Shown: positions 10,713 to 19,532 of the stretch, one piece after another
Numbering within the stretch: position 1 is the first letter of the stretch
Layout of the letters: each line of letters begins with the position of its first letter
Assembly: GCA_046329195.1 (NCBI GenBank)
Contig: JAXLVB010000001.1
Location: 992,001-1,056,000, forward strand
Origin: JAXLVB01 sp046329195
Lineage (GTDB): Bacteria; Bacteroidota; Bacteroidia; Cytophagales; Spirosomataceae
DNA length: 64,000 nt
Direction of reading: 5' to 3'
Program-made: the position numbers and the translations under genes
The notes under the pieces: model-generated
The model's input: the letters and a program-made list of their open reading frames with translations, nothing else
What the model was told of the DNA's origin: nothing
The model's database searches: none

Positions 10713-12185
10713 ATGAAAAAACTACTTTCACGCTCTTTTGTAGCGCTAACCCTTTGTGGGTTATTATTGGTTACTTGCCAAAAAAATCAAGAATTTTCAG
10801 AAGAAACCCTCGTTGATCAGTCGCTGAGTATTGCAGAAGCAAGATCCTACTACGAGCAACAACTAAAAACTACGGAAGAAACCCATCCCTCTGCTTCTAG
10901 TCGAATTGCAGGAGTTCGCCCTAACCGTTATACATATTGGGACTTTGCCAAAGAAGTTCAGATTAATGCCAAACAGAAAGTAGTGTCTATCCCACTTCGC
11001 TATGAAGCTTGGGCCGATTTGGGGCTATTCGGATACAGCCGTTTGCTGATGTATCTTGACTCCAAAGGCAAAATGAAAACCTGTATTATGGATGTGATGG
11101 CTCCTAAGGAGTATATTGAGAAAAATAACTACACTATCAAAAACGATAACTTTACGGGCTTAATCCTCTTCAAAACGTGGGACGATGACCCCATAGATGG
11201 GTTTAATTACGTAAATGGCAAAGAGGTAGGTCATGCCTATATAGATGACCAAACCAAGACTAAACCCAATGGACGAGTGGCTTCGTGTGTTACTCGGTGT
11301 TTTGAGATAGGTATTCAGGTCTATAATTGTTCGTACAATACTACAGGAGGTGCACCCTCAGGCGGCAGCGGAATGGTGGCGGCAGGAGGGTATCCAGCCA
11401 CAGGGTTTATTTCGTATGCCAATGCTAACAAAGATGTTATTTTAGCAGCCATGTTACCAGGATGTTCATACAATGTAGTGTATGGCAACTGCGCTACTAC
11501 CTGTACACCAGACCTACCACCTGTGCCAACTTATCCTACTTCAAGTTACAATAATTATGGTAGTGGTGGAGGTACAACAAGTACAAGTTTCTTTGATTTG
11601 AAAAATGAAATAAATAATCCATGTATTAAAGGTGTAGTAAATGTCATCGTTAATAATCCAGCAACGAAAGGTAGAATTCTCATGCTGATGCAAAAGACGT
11701 ACGGAACAAATAATGGAGCAATAAATCTATTTTTTCGAGAAGATTATTCGTTAGGGACAACATATGGCCAAGTGGAAATAGCAACCCCTAGTATTGTTCG
11801 ATTGAATCCTTCTATGTTATATAATACCACCCAAGAATTTATTGCTTCAGTAGTACTTCATGAAGTGATTCATGCAATGATATTTAGTTATAACGATTGG
11901 TCAAAACCGAGTGCGATAGATAACCAACATGAACAAATTCTAAAAGATTGGGTTGTTGACTTAAAAACATCTTTGCAAATTCTTTTTCCAAGTTTAAGTG
12001 ATACTGATGCTTTATCTTTAGCATTAGGTGGCTTGGATGATGTGATTTATAGTAGATTTGGAGTGGGGACTTTAAAAGAATACTACAAAACGTTTGTAAA
12101 AAACACCTATGGCATAGAGATATCTACGGCTGAGGCCATTCGAAATGAATATAAAAATACAACTAAAGGAACAAAATGCTTATAA
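10713..12185 (+). CDS. Putative lipoprotein with an HExxH (metallopeptidase-like) motif
   Basis: I do not recognise the family. The N-terminus MKKLLSRSFVALTLCGLLLVTC looks like a lipoprotein signal with Cys22. Residues 30-190 carry no motif I know. A Gly/Ser- and Cys-rich middle (190-290) follows. Residues 295-490 contain a region with HEVIHA at 383-388, preceded by VRLNPSMLYNTTQEFIASVVL, as in zincin peptidases of the SprT/SpoIVB-like kind. The third zinc ligand is not obvious; an acidic or His residue in NQHEQILKDWVVDL is a candidate. The gene overlaps the frame of the next one by 10 bp at the end, so the pair is probably co-transcribed. The metal-binding reading is an inference from one motif. 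Confidence 0.6.
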   Translation: MKKLLSRSFVALTLCGLLLVTCQKNQEFSEETLVDQSLSIAEARSYYEQQLKTTEETHPSASSRIAGVRPNRYTYWDFAKEVQINAKQKVVSIPLRYEAWADLGLFGYSRLLMYLDSKGKMKTCIMDVMAPKEYIEKNNYTIKNDNFTGLILFKTWDDDPIDGFNYVNGKEVGHAYIDDQTKTKPNGRVASCVTRCFEIGIQVYNCSYNTTGGAPSGGSGMVAAGGYPATGFISYANANKDVILAAMLPGCSYNVVYGNCATTCTPDLPPVPTYPTSSYNNYGSGGGTTSTSFFDLKNEINNPCIKGVVNVIVNNPATKGRILMLMQKTYGTNNGAINLFFREDYSLGTTYGQVEIATPSIVRLNPSMLYNTTQEFIASVVLHEVIHAMIFSYNDWSKPSAIDNQHEQILKDWVVDLKTSLQILFPSLSDTDALSLALGGLDDVIYSRFGVGTLKEYYKTFVKNTYGIEISTAEAIRNEYKNTTKGTKCL

Positions 12186-12187
12186 CG

Positions 12188-12754
12188 ATGAAACGAATCA
12201 GCATACTATTGTTGATGGTTGCTTGGTATCAAACTCAAGCCCAAACCATAGAAGAGGCACAATTCAAAGGCGGTAACAAGAATTTTTTTCATTATTGCCT
12301 TGCATATTTTAATAAGCGTATTAATCAAAATTTTGATACTACGTGTATTAAAACCTGTATTATTGTGCGGTTTCGTATTGACGAAAAGGGGCGGGTCAAA
12401 GATGCTAGAGCCAACCCGACGGTGCCTAAACTTATGGCTCGAACCTTCGAGCTAATGGTCGAAGAATCGAGCGGACTGTGGGAACCCCAAAAAGTAAATG
12501 GTGTGCCTGTGATGAGTGGGGAGTTTTTACAAATATTTATCCATACGTTTAAGAAGAATTGTATCCCCCAAAACCCAGATGACACGGGAGTAAAAGACAT
12601 GATTGCTTCAACTTTATGGACCTTACTTTGGCAAGACTTTGAAACCTTACAAAAAACACGGGCCATTGAACTGATTGATAAATCCCCTGTTGACCATCTG
12701 AATTGTACTATTCTGCATCCGATTATGTTTTACGGTACGGTAAATGGTAACTAA
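12188..12754 (+). CDS. Secreted protein with a TonB-C-terminal-like segment
   Basis: A protein of about 188 residues with a cleavable signal MKRISILLLMVAWYQTQAQ when started at the ATG at 12188; an ATG four codons upstream overlaps the end of the preceding gene. The middle resembles the C-terminal domain of TonB-type energy transducers: CIIVRFRIDEKGRVKDARANPTVP, then FELMVEESSGLWEPQKVNGVPV and FLQIFIHTF. There is no membrane anchor apart from the signal, so it is not a working TonB. It is probably a periplasmic partner of the upstream lipoprotein; both functions are unknown. Confidence 0.6.
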   Translation: MKRISILLLMVAWYQTQAQTIEEAQFKGGNKNFFHYCLAYFNKRINQNFDTTCIKTCIIVRFRIDEKGRVKDARANPTVPKLMARTFELMVEESSGLWEPQKVNGVPVMSGEFLQIFIHTFKKNCIPQNPDDTGVKDMIASTLWTLLWQDFETLQKTRAIELIDKSPVDHLNCTILHPIMFYGTVNGN

Positions 12755-12810
12755 TTTTCCCCCTTCTGAGCGTAAGAATAACCAATAGTCGGCATAAAGA
12801 TAGTCTTAAA

Positions 12811-12846
12811 ACACCAATCGCCCGTCTTCCTGACGAGCGATTGGTG
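12811..12846. terminator. Bidirectional terminator between the TonB-like gene and rng
   Basis: A 10-bp perfect stem CACCAATCGC/GCGATTGGTG, extended by CGTC/GACG after one mismatched pair, with a 5-nt loop. It sits directly after the rng stop codon; a T-run follows on the minus strand, with a weaker one on the plus strand. Confidence 0.75.
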
Positions 12847-12849
12847 CTT

Positions 12850-14406
12850 CTACCCATTAATTTCGATTTGTTCGCCGAGTCGGTTGTGGAAGTGGTACTC
12901 GGTCACACCCAGCGACGTATCTTGAATAAGGTTAACCCACACACGGTACTTAAAGTACCATTTGAGTCTTTTTGACGGGAAGCCTGCTGTAAAGAAAGCG
13001 TGTAAATAAGGGTGAAGTAAGATACTTACCCCTCGCTCGTTCTGTTTGGTCAGGATGTATTCTAAATTGTTCTCGATTTGGTCCGACACGGTAATACTAG
13101 CCGAAATCGTTCCGGTACCGTTGCAAGTGGGGCAGGTCTCAACGGTTTTTACTGTCAGTTCGGGGCGCACTCGCTGGCGAGTAATTTGCATCAATCCGAA
13201 CTTTGAAAGTGGCAGAATCGTAAACTTAGAGCGGTCGGCCTTCATTTCGTCTCGCATGATGTCCTGAATAATCTTCCGATTTTCAGGTTTTTTCATGTCA
13301 ATAAAATCAACGACAATGATGCCGCCCATGTCTCGTAGTCGGAGCTGCCGGGCAATTTCTTTCGCTGCTTCGGTGTTGACACTCAGGGCGGTGGCTTCTT
13401 GGTCTTCTTCAGAATTAGACTTGTTACCACTGTTGACGTCAATCACGTGCAGGGCTTCGGTGTGTTCGATTACTAAATAACCTCCGCCGGGGAGGCTAAC
13501 CGAGCGTCCGAAGAGCAGTTTGAGTTGTTTTTCGATGCCAAATTGCTCGAAAATCTTGTTTTTGCCGTTATAGAGCTTCAAAATACGCTCTTTGTCGGGC
13601 GCAATTTCGTGGATATACTGGCGAGCCTCATCAAACATTTCCTTGCTGTCCACAGTAATGTTGTCGAAGCTATCATTGAGCAAGTCTCGCATGATAGACG
13701 AGGCACGGCTCATTTCGCCAATCACCTTGTCACGGGGTCTTGCTTCACGCAAATTCTTGACACCGTTATCCCATTTGGCCAGCATGGTTTGGAGGTCTTT
13801 GTCCAATTCCTCCACCGACTTGTTCTCGGCAACCGTTCTGATAATCACTCCAAAGTTTTGAGGCTTAATCGAAGTCATCAGTCGGTGAAGCCGCTGGCGC
13901 TCTTGTCGATTGACGATTTTTTTGGAGATATTAACCGAGTTGGCAAACGGTACTAGTACTAAAAACCTTCCGGCAATAGAAATATCGCAAGAGAGGCGGG
14001 GGCCTTTGGTCGAAATCGGCTCTTTGACTACCTGTACCAGAATCGGCTGATTTTTGGTGAGGGCATCGTCAATTTTGCCAAACTTTTCGATTTCAGGTTC
14101 TAACTTAAAGTGGTCCAGCCTGCCCGACTGAATCCGTTTGGCGATTCCATCCTTTGTAAACTTGTTAAGCGACTGGATGTTGGACCCTAAATCGAGATAA
14201 TGTAAGAACGCATCCTTTTCGTAACCAATGTCTATGAACGCTGCATTTAGTCCCGTCACGAGCTTTTTCACTGTGCCTAGATAAATATCCCCGACAGTGA
14301 AATGGGGCTCGGTTTGTTCGAGGTGATACTCGACGAGCCGTTTGTCTTGCAACAAGGCTATTCGGTCACCTTTCGGAGTAGAATTGATGATTAATTCATT
14401 ACTCAC
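12850..14406 (-). CDS. rng: Ribonuclease G (RNase E/G family)
   Basis: An endoribonuclease that matures the 5' end of 16S rRNA and degrades mRNA. The S1 RNA-binding domain lies near residues 35-130 (VGDIYLGTVKKLVTGLNAAFIDIGYEKDAFLH). The catalytic domain carries the metal-binding aspartates in LHVIDVNSGNKSN and IVVDFIDMKKPENR, and the zinc-link Cys pair in TVETCPTCNGTG. At 518 aa and without a long C-terminal scaffold it is of the RNase G rather than the RNase E type. It is the last gene of a minus-strand run with HU, the TPR protein and the 29-aa protein. A terminator abuts its stop. Confidence 0.93.
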   Translation of the reverse strand: MSNELIINSTPKGDRIALLQDKRLVEYHLEQTEPHFTVGDIYLGTVKKLVTGLNAAFIDIGYEKDAFLHYLDLGSNIQSLNKFTKDGIAKRIQSGRLDHFKLEPEIEKFGKIDDALTKNQPILVQVVKEPISTKGPRLSCDISIAGRFLVLVPFANSVNISKKIVNRQERQRLHRLMTSIKPQNFGVIIRTVAENKSVEELDKDLQTMLAKWDNGVKNLREARPRDKVIGEMSRASSIMRDLLNDSFDNITVDSKEMFDEARQYIHEIAPDKERILKLYNGKNKIFEQFGIEKQLKLLFGRSVSLPGGGYLVIEHTEALHVIDVNSGNKSNSEEDQEATALSVNTEAAKEIARQLRLRDMGGIIVVDFIDMKKPENRKIIQDIMRDEMKADRSKFTILPLSKFGLMQITRQRVRPELTVKTVETCPTCNGTGTISASITVSDQIENNLEYILTKQNERGVSILLHPYLHAFFTAGFPSKRLKWYFKYRVWVNLIQDTSLGVTEYHFHNRLGEQIEING

Positions 14407-14456
14407 CGACGATTAGTGCATAGAGTTTTGGTGGTGGAAAAGAACTGTTAAAAAAC

Positions 14457-14592
14457 GGTTACAGGTTGCAAACCTTGGCTTATTCGCTGGGGAGAAATGA
14501 AACAGGAGGTAATGTCAAAACGATTTTACTTCCTACTTCTGATACTTTTTCTACTGCCGACCCGAATAAACGTCAATTCGCAACCTGTAACC
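14457..14592. repeat. 13-bp inverted repeat pair upstream of rng
   Basis: GGTTACAGGTTGC (14457-14469) has its exact reverse complement at 14580-14592, 110 bases away, in the gap between the 29-aa gene and rng. In RNA the two could pair and enclose the spacer. They could also be a remnant of a small transposed sequence. Confidence 0.6.
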
Positions 14593-14599
14593 TAAGGAA

Positions 14600-14689
14600 T
14601 TACTTCTTCTTGTGCCGATTCTTACGAAGGCGCTTTTTACGCTTGTGCGTAGCAATTTTGTGGCGTTTTCTTTTCTTTCCGCAAGGCAT
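14600..14689 (-). CDS. 29-residue basic protein, AURKAIP1/COX24 (mS38)-like
   Basis: An ORF of 29 codons starting MPCGKKRKRHKI and ending RHKKK, with more than half its residues Lys, Arg or His. This small protein is conserved throughout Bacteroidota and matches the C-terminal COX24/AURKAIP1 domain of mitochondrial ribosomal protein mS38, so a ribosome-associated role is likely. It lies between the TPR gene and rng in the same direction. It is too short for most gene finders, but conservation of its near-exact sequence in the phylum (from memory) makes it convincing. Confidence 0.85.
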   Translation of the reverse strand: MPCGKKRKRHKIATHKRKKRLRKNRHKKK

Positions 14690-14758
14690 GATAATAAAAG
14701 TTTAAAGTGTAAAGGGGAGAGTGTAGAGGTACAGATACAGATACCCGTTCACTAACGC

Positions 14759-15595
14759 CTATAATTTCTGTAATGTCTCTTTCACCGCAGCCTGGATGTT
14801 GGGATCTTTGTCTTTGCGAGCTACCTCTTCAAGAGCCTGACGGGCTTCGGCTTTTTTGCCCAACTCTGCCAAGCTAATGCCTAAATAGAACAGTGCTTTG
14901 GTATTGGCTGGGTTGTTTTTTACAATTTGTCGGAACCGCTCCGCCGCTTTGTCAAACTGGTTTGACTGCATTGAGAGCATTCCTAAGTTAAACAAAGCTG
15001 GCTCAAAATCAGGGTCTTGCTCTAATACTTCTCGCAGCAACAAGATACCCTGCATCGGGGTACTGGTTGAGACATAAGTCATAGCCATGTTGGTTTTGAC
15101 TTCGAGCAAGCCAGGGTTTTGGTCCAGTGCTTTTTGGTAAAACTCACGAGCTTTTTGGCTCAACTGAGCCGACTTAGCGTCGTTCATCGAAAACTGAAAC
15201 GCTCCAAAATAGGCGTCACCAGCTCGAACAATGTTTTTGAGCGTAGGCTCTAATCCTACCAGCACTTCTGCAAAGTAGGCGGCACTATCAAAACGGCTAG
15301 CTTGAGCAAACACCGTGATGAGTTGCTCTGAGGCTTTGGCTTTATCAGGTTTTGATGTTGCCTGCTCGAACTGCTTCCGAGCGGAGGTTACTTGCTTTTG
15401 TTGGTCAGGTGTTAGTGTGGGCGCATGAGATTCGGCGTTGTTGGCCGAAGCCGCTGGCTCACTACTAGGTTGGGCACTGGCCTGTGGAGCTTTTTCCTTT
15501 TCTTTATTACTCAATACGCCTTTTGGTAAGCTATACAACCCAAGTACTAACGCACTGGCAATGAGTAATATAATTAAAAAAGGCTTTTGGGTCAT
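14759..15595 (-). CDS. Membrane-anchored TPR protein
   Basis: Residues 1-25 (MTQKPFLIILLIASALVLGLYSLPKG) form one membrane anchor. A low-complexity Ala/Ser/Pro/Glu linker follows, then three or four tetratricopeptide repeats from about residue 95 to the C-terminus (for example EPALFNLGMLSMQSNQFDKA and TKALFYLGISLAELGKKAEA). It would act as a periplasmic or cytoplasmic-face scaffold. The ATG at 15595 is chosen because it starts the anchor; the frame runs upstream to 15619. It follows the HU gene and precedes the 29-aa protein and rng. I cannot assign a partner. Confidence 0.8.
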   Translation of the reverse strand: MTQKPFLIILLIASALVLGLYSLPKGVLSNKEKEKAPQASAQPSSEPAASANNAESHAPTLTPDQQKQVTSARKQFEQATSKPDKAKASEQLITVFAQASRFDSAAYFAEVLVGLEPTLKNIVRAGDAYFGAFQFSMNDAKSAQLSQKAREFYQKALDQNPGLLEVKTNMAMTYVSTSTPMQGILLLREVLEQDPDFEPALFNLGMLSMQSNQFDKAAERFRQIVKNNPANTKALFYLGISLAELGKKAEARQALEEVARKDKDPNIQAAVKETLQKL

Positions 15596-15806
15596 TGTGC
15601 CGGAATGTTTCCTCACCAAACAAGTAAATGATTGCCTAAAGGAGTTATCTGCAAAGATTAGCTAAAGCAACTAAGCAGGTAATCTAAACTACTATTAAAC
15701 TGGCACTTAGTTAAGCAGCTACTTACCAGCAATTCTTGAATGAATAGTGAGTAGGATAATATTAATAGTTTGTTTCTGAATGAAACAGTGTCAAAAGGAC
15801 CACTAA

Positions 15807-16088
15807 CTATTTGTTAGTTTTTACCTGCTCAACAAAGGTTTTAGCTGGCTTGAAGCTCGGAATAAAATGCTCATCAATTACGATAGCAGTATTCTTAGAG
15901 ATATTACGAGCTACTTTCTTAGCACGCTTCTTATTCACGAAACTACCAAAGCCTCTTACATAGATATTTTCGCCACCGGCAAGGGAGTCTTTCACTACCG
16001 AAAAGAAGCTCTCCAATGTGCTTGATACGTCTGCTTTGTCAATGCCCGTTTTTTCTGACACTGCTGCGATTACATCTGCTTTCGTCAC
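15807..16088 (-). CDS. HU family DNA-binding protein
   Basis: A nucleoid protein of 93 residues that bends DNA as a dimer. It has the helical N-terminus MTKADVIAAVSEKTGIDKADV, the turn GGENIYVRGFGSFVNKKRAKK, the beta-arm region around RNISKNTAIVIDEH and the closing helix FKPAKTFVEQV. The DNA-intercalating Pro normally at the arm tip (GRNP) is replaced by RNIS, as in many Bacteroidota paralogues. A well-matched promoter lies about 70 bases upstream. Whether it is the HU or the IHF-like paralogue cannot be decided. Confidence 0.92.
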   Translation of the reverse strand: MTKADVIAAVSEKTGIDKADVSSTLESFFSVVKDSLAGGENIYVRGFGSFVNKKRAKKVARNISKNTAIVIDEHFIPSFKPAKTFVEQVKTNK

Positions 16089-16155
16089 TGTTGTAAAAAT
16101 TTAAAAGGTTGTTAATTACTATTGAACAATGGGTTGTGTTCTAAATTTGAGAGCG

Positions 16156-16186
16156 CAAAAGTAGCGGTTTTGTTTTACTTCGCAAA
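16156..16186 (-). promoter_or_regulatory. HU gene promoter
   Basis: On the minus strand TTTG (16186-16183), 19 bases, then TACTTTTG (16163-16156): both boxes match the Bacteroidota consensus. The rest of the 316-bp gap to mutY (16089-16404) shows no other gene or clear site. Confidence 0.75.
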
Positions 16187-16404
16187 AGGGTTTTTGTAAA
16201 TCTGTCAAAGATTTTTTTTCATAAATCGCTAATTTTTAGACATTTCGGAATACAAATTAGTTCCAGCAGTATCCAAACGTCGGGAAATCAACCAAATTTG
16301 TTTTTGGAAAGTTACCGAGACCAAACCAAAAGGCCGCTCCGTTGGTTGGATAAAAGGCAAGAACCAACCTCAGACAGACTCAAATTTTATAACTAATAAT
16401 CAAG

Positions 16405-17463
16405 GTGAATCGTACGACGTTTTCGGAGCGACTTCAAGCATGGTATCAGCGGCATCATCGGGAGCTGCCTTGGCGCCAGACCAAGAATCCGTATTTTATT
16501 TGGCTTTCGGAGGTGATTTTGCAGCAAACACGTGTTGCTCAGGGACTTCCGTACTATCAGCGCTTTGTGGAGACCTTCCCGACCGTACAAGCCCTAGCTG
16601 AGGCCGACGAAAAAGAAGTGATGCGGTTGTGGCAAGGCTTAGGGTATTACTCTCGTGCTCGGAACCTTCACGAAACGGCCAAGATGGTAGTGTGTGATTT
16701 TGGTGGCATATTTCCAACTACTTATGCACAGCTACTTAACTTAAAGGGTATTGGGACTTACACGGCGGCAGCGATTGCCTCTTTTGCCTTTGATGAAAAG
16801 GTTGCTGTGCTTGACGGAAACGTGTATCGGGTACTATCCCGACTGTTTGGTATCGAAACGGACATAACCTCTACTCAAGCGAAGAAGGTATTTGGTCAAC
16901 TGGCCAATGAGCTCATTTCGGAACAAATGCCAGCGCTTCACAACCAAGCTATCATGGAGTTTGGGGCTATGCAGTGTGTGCCCGTGTCGCCGCAATGTAT
17001 GTTTTGTCCTTTTGCTTGGGATTGTGAGGCCAATGCCACTGGGCGGCAGGCGGTATTGCCTGTCAAATTAAAGAAAACCAAAGTGCGAGAGAGGTATTTT
17101 CATTATTTTGTGATTGAATACCAAGACCGGATTGTAATGCGAGAGCGAACCGACAAAGACGTGTGGCAAGGGATGTACGACTTCTATCTGGTAGAGTCGT
17201 CGGCAGCCGAAACATTGGAGCAATTGGCAGCGCAGCAATTTATCAATACCCTATTACAACATGGTGTATTAGTCAGAGAATCAGCACCTTACACCCATAT
17301 ATTGTCGCATCAGCGTATTCATACGGTGTTTTGGCAGTTGCGGTGGAATACTGAAGATTTGTTAGTTTTGCCCCCCGAACTCCATGCCTACACCCTCGCC
17401 GAAGTAGAGGAGCTACCCAAATCAACATTGGTGAATAACTTTTTGAAAGAATACATTTTTTGA
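16405..17463 (+). CDS. mutY: A/G-specific adenine DNA glycosylase
   Basis: Removes adenine mispaired with 8-oxoguanine. The catalytic Glu lies in WLSEVILQQTRV, the helix-hairpin-helix is LLNLKGIGTYTAAAIASFAF, and the catalytic Asp follows in VAVLDGNVYRV. The 4Fe-4S ligands are spaced C-x6-C-x2-C-x5-C in CVPVSPQCMFCPFAWDC. The C-terminal 130 residues are the NUDIX-like domain that reads 8-oxoG. Translation starts at GTG (16405); no ATG lies before the conserved core. Followed in the same direction by ssb and gldE, a conserved Bacteroidota order. Confidence 0.95.
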   Translation: MNRTTFSERLQAWYQRHHRELPWRQTKNPYFIWLSEVILQQTRVAQGLPYYQRFVETFPTVQALAEADEKEVMRLWQGLGYYSRARNLHETAKMVVCDFGGIFPTTYAQLLNLKGIGTYTAAAIASFAFDEKVAVLDGNVYRVLSRLFGIETDITSTQAKKVFGQLANELISEQMPALHNQAIMEFGAMQCVPVSPQCMFCPFAWDCEANATGRQAVLPVKLKKTKVRERYFHYFVIEYQDRIVMRERTDKDVWQGMYDFYLVESSAAETLEQLAAQQFINTLLQHGVLVRESAPYTHILSHQRIHTVFWQLRWNTEDLLVLPPELHAYTLAEVEELPKSTLVNNFLKEYIF

Positions 17464-17574
17464 GTAATTTTAAGGGAGAAAAGCATAAAATTTAAGTACT
17501 TGCCAAAGTATGGAACCTCCTACGTACACATCATAAATTTCCCTACTAGTAAACATTTAACCTTTTAACAAACC

Positions 17575-18027
17575 ATGGCAGGCGTAAACAAAGTAATTTT
17601 GCTGGGCAATTTGGGCTCAGATCCTGAAGTTAGATACCTAGACGGTGGCTCGGTGGTAGCTCGATTTAATATTGCTACTTCTGAGAGCTACAAAAATCGC
17701 AACGGAGAGTTGGTAGAACAAACCGAGTGGCATCGAATCGAATTGTGGGATAATCTGGCAAAAATTGCCGAACAGTACCTCAAAAAAGGTAATAGCGTCT
17801 ATGTAGAAGGAAAAATTCGGACCGAAGAATATACCGATAAAGACGGAGTCCAGCGCAAAGGCATACGCATCAGAGGCACAGCCCTCACACTTGTGGGTGG
17901 GCGTAACAACAACGCCGAAGAGTCGGCGCCGCCTGCGTATGCACCAAGCAGTCAGCCCAAAGCAAGTACACCACCGCCTCCACCCGTGGACATGATGGAC
18001 GACGGCGCTGATGACTTGCCATTTTAG
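17575..18027 (+). CDS. ssb: Single-stranded DNA-binding protein
   Basis: Binds single-stranded DNA in replication and repair. The OB fold covers residues 1-110, opening MAGVNKVILLGNLGSDPEVRY and including the WHRIELWDNLAKIAEQYLKKG segment. A Pro- and Ser-rich linker leads to the acidic tail DDGADDLPF, the docking site for partner proteins. Length (150 aa) is normal. It lies 111 bp after mutY and 57 bp before gldE. Confidence 0.97.
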   Translation: MAGVNKVILLGNLGSDPEVRYLDGGSVVARFNIATSESYKNRNGELVEQTEWHRIELWDNLAKIAEQYLKKGNSVYVEGKIRTEEYTDKDGVQRKGIRIRGTALTLVGGRNNNAEESAPPAYAPSSQPKASTPPPPPVDMMDDGADDLPF

Positions 18028-18084
18028 CATCAAATTTGCAGTAGTCATTGTCTGACTACGTATGTTGAACTAACTATTTTTTAC

Positions 18085-19443
18085 GTGGAAACACACCCAG
18101 ACCCTACCGGCGACCCCCTTTCGATGTTGGGGCTTTTGGCGCAAGTCTCAAGCCCCTCTTACTCATCTTATCTAATCGAAATTATTGTGCTGATAGTCCT
18201 GCTATTCTTGTCGGCGCTATTGGCAGGCTCCGAGGTAGCCTTTTTCTCGCTGTCGTCTGACGACCGTACGTATTGCCGAGAAAGCGACAACCCCAGCGAG
18301 CGTCGGATTATCAAACTCCTCGATGACCCCCAGCTACTGCTAGCAACACTGCTGATTTTCATCAACTTGGTAAACATCACCTTCGTAACCATCACCGCCG
18401 TATTGACCGAACAGATTTTGGGCGATGGTGCCGAAGGGCTCATCGGCGTATTGGTCCAGACTGTGGGCGTAACTTTTATCATCGTCTTTTTTGGAGAACT
18501 TATCCCCAAGGTTTGGGCCAATCAAAACAGCCTTCGTTTCTTGAAAATCACCGCCCCGATTGTCCAATTTGCGCAAACGATTTTCAGACCGATTTCGATA
18601 CCGCTGTTAGGCGTTAGTAATTTGATAGAAAAGCGTATTCAGCGCAAAGGCTACTCGATTTCGGTAGATGAACTCAATCATGCGCTGGAAATTACGACCG
18701 GCAAAGAAACCTCAGAAGAACAAAAAGAGATACTCCGAGGTATTGTGAATTTTAGTACCATCACGGTGCGGCAAGTTATGCACTCTCGAATGGACATCAC
18801 GGCTTTTGATATGGCTTGGGATTTTCATGAATTGATGGATAAAATCAATAAATCGGGCTACTCACGAGTGCCCGTGTATCGAGGTAAAATTGATAAGATT
18901 GAGGGGATTTTGTACATCAAAGACCTCTTGCCCTACATTGACCAAGACGAAAAATTTAAGTGGCAAGCCTTGCTGCGTCCAGCGTATTTTATTCCAGAAA
19001 GTAAAAAAATTGACGATTTACTCCATGACTTTCAGGAAAAACGAGTGCACATGGCCATCGTAGTGAACGAATACGGCGAAACCGAAGGCTTGGTTACGCT
19101 CGAAGACATCATCGAAGAGATTGTAGGTGACATCAAAGACGAATACGACGAGGACGAACTCGGCTACACCAAACTGGACGATTTTACGTTTGTCTTTGAG
19201 GGAAAAACCTCGCTAACAGACGTTTGCAAAGCCCTTGATATTGATTTGGTGGTGTTTGACAAGGTGCGTGGTGATAGCGAGTCGGTAGGAGGATTGTTAC
19301 TCGAAATGTTTGGGCGTTTGCCTAAGGTAAACGAAGAAATTACCTTTGAGGGCTTTACGTTCCGTATCCTTTCGGCTGACAACCGCCGCATCAAAAAGAT
19401 ACGAGTTACACTGAAGCCAGAGCCAGCAACCTCGCAAGAATGA
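18085..19443 (+). CDS. gldE: Gliding motility-associated protein GldE (CNNM/CBS transporter-like)
   Basis: A membrane protein of the CorC/HlyC family. An N-terminal DUF21/CNNM domain with three or four membrane segments (residues 25-190, LSALLAGSEVAFFSLSSDD) precedes two CBS domains (about 215-340, with MHSRMDITAFD and YGETEGLVTLEDIIEEIVG) and a C-terminal transporter-associated domain (RGDSESVGGLLLEMFGRLP). Within Bacteroidota the homologue next to ssb and mutY is GldE, needed for gliding and type 9 secretion with GldD; no gldD is seen here. The start is GTG at 18085; ATG at 18124 is the alternative. A paralogous cation exporter cannot be excluded. Confidence 0.85.
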   Translation: METHPDPTGDPLSMLGLLAQVSSPSYSSYLIEIIVLIVLLFLSALLAGSEVAFFSLSSDDRTYCRESDNPSERRIIKLLDDPQLLLATLLIFINLVNITFVTITAVLTEQILGDGAEGLIGVLVQTVGVTFIIVFFGELIPKVWANQNSLRFLKITAPIVQFAQTIFRPISIPLLGVSNLIEKRIQRKGYSISVDELNHALEITTGKETSEEQKEILRGIVNFSTITVRQVMHSRMDITAFDMAWDFHELMDKINKSGYSRVPVYRGKIDKIEGILYIKDLLPYIDQDEKFKWQALLRPAYFIPESKKIDDLLHDFQEKRVHMAIVVNEYGETEGLVTLEDIIEEIVGDIKDEYDEDELGYTKLDDFTFVFEGKTSLTDVCKALDIDLVVFDKVRGDSESVGGLLLEMFGRLPKVNEEITFEGFTFRILSADNRRIKKIRVTLKPEPATSQE

Positions 19444-19465
19444 CAAAACCACATAAGTTTTTGAA

Positions 19466-19494
19466 GCCCACGGAGTACATTCGTGGGCTTTTTT
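19466..19494 (+). terminator. Terminator after gldE
   Basis: Stem GCCCACG/CGTGGGC (19466-19472, 19482-19488) followed by six T. The bases after the T-run, GTATCTTCC, resemble a weak -7 box for the next gene. Confidence 0.8.
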
Positions 19495-19532
19495 GTATCT
19501 TCCGCCTCCATTTTTGCTAATCCTAACAAACA

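Noticed and set aside
13525..13956. 143-aa frame opposite rng
   Set aside because: It mirrors the conserved RNase G coding strand and has no family features.
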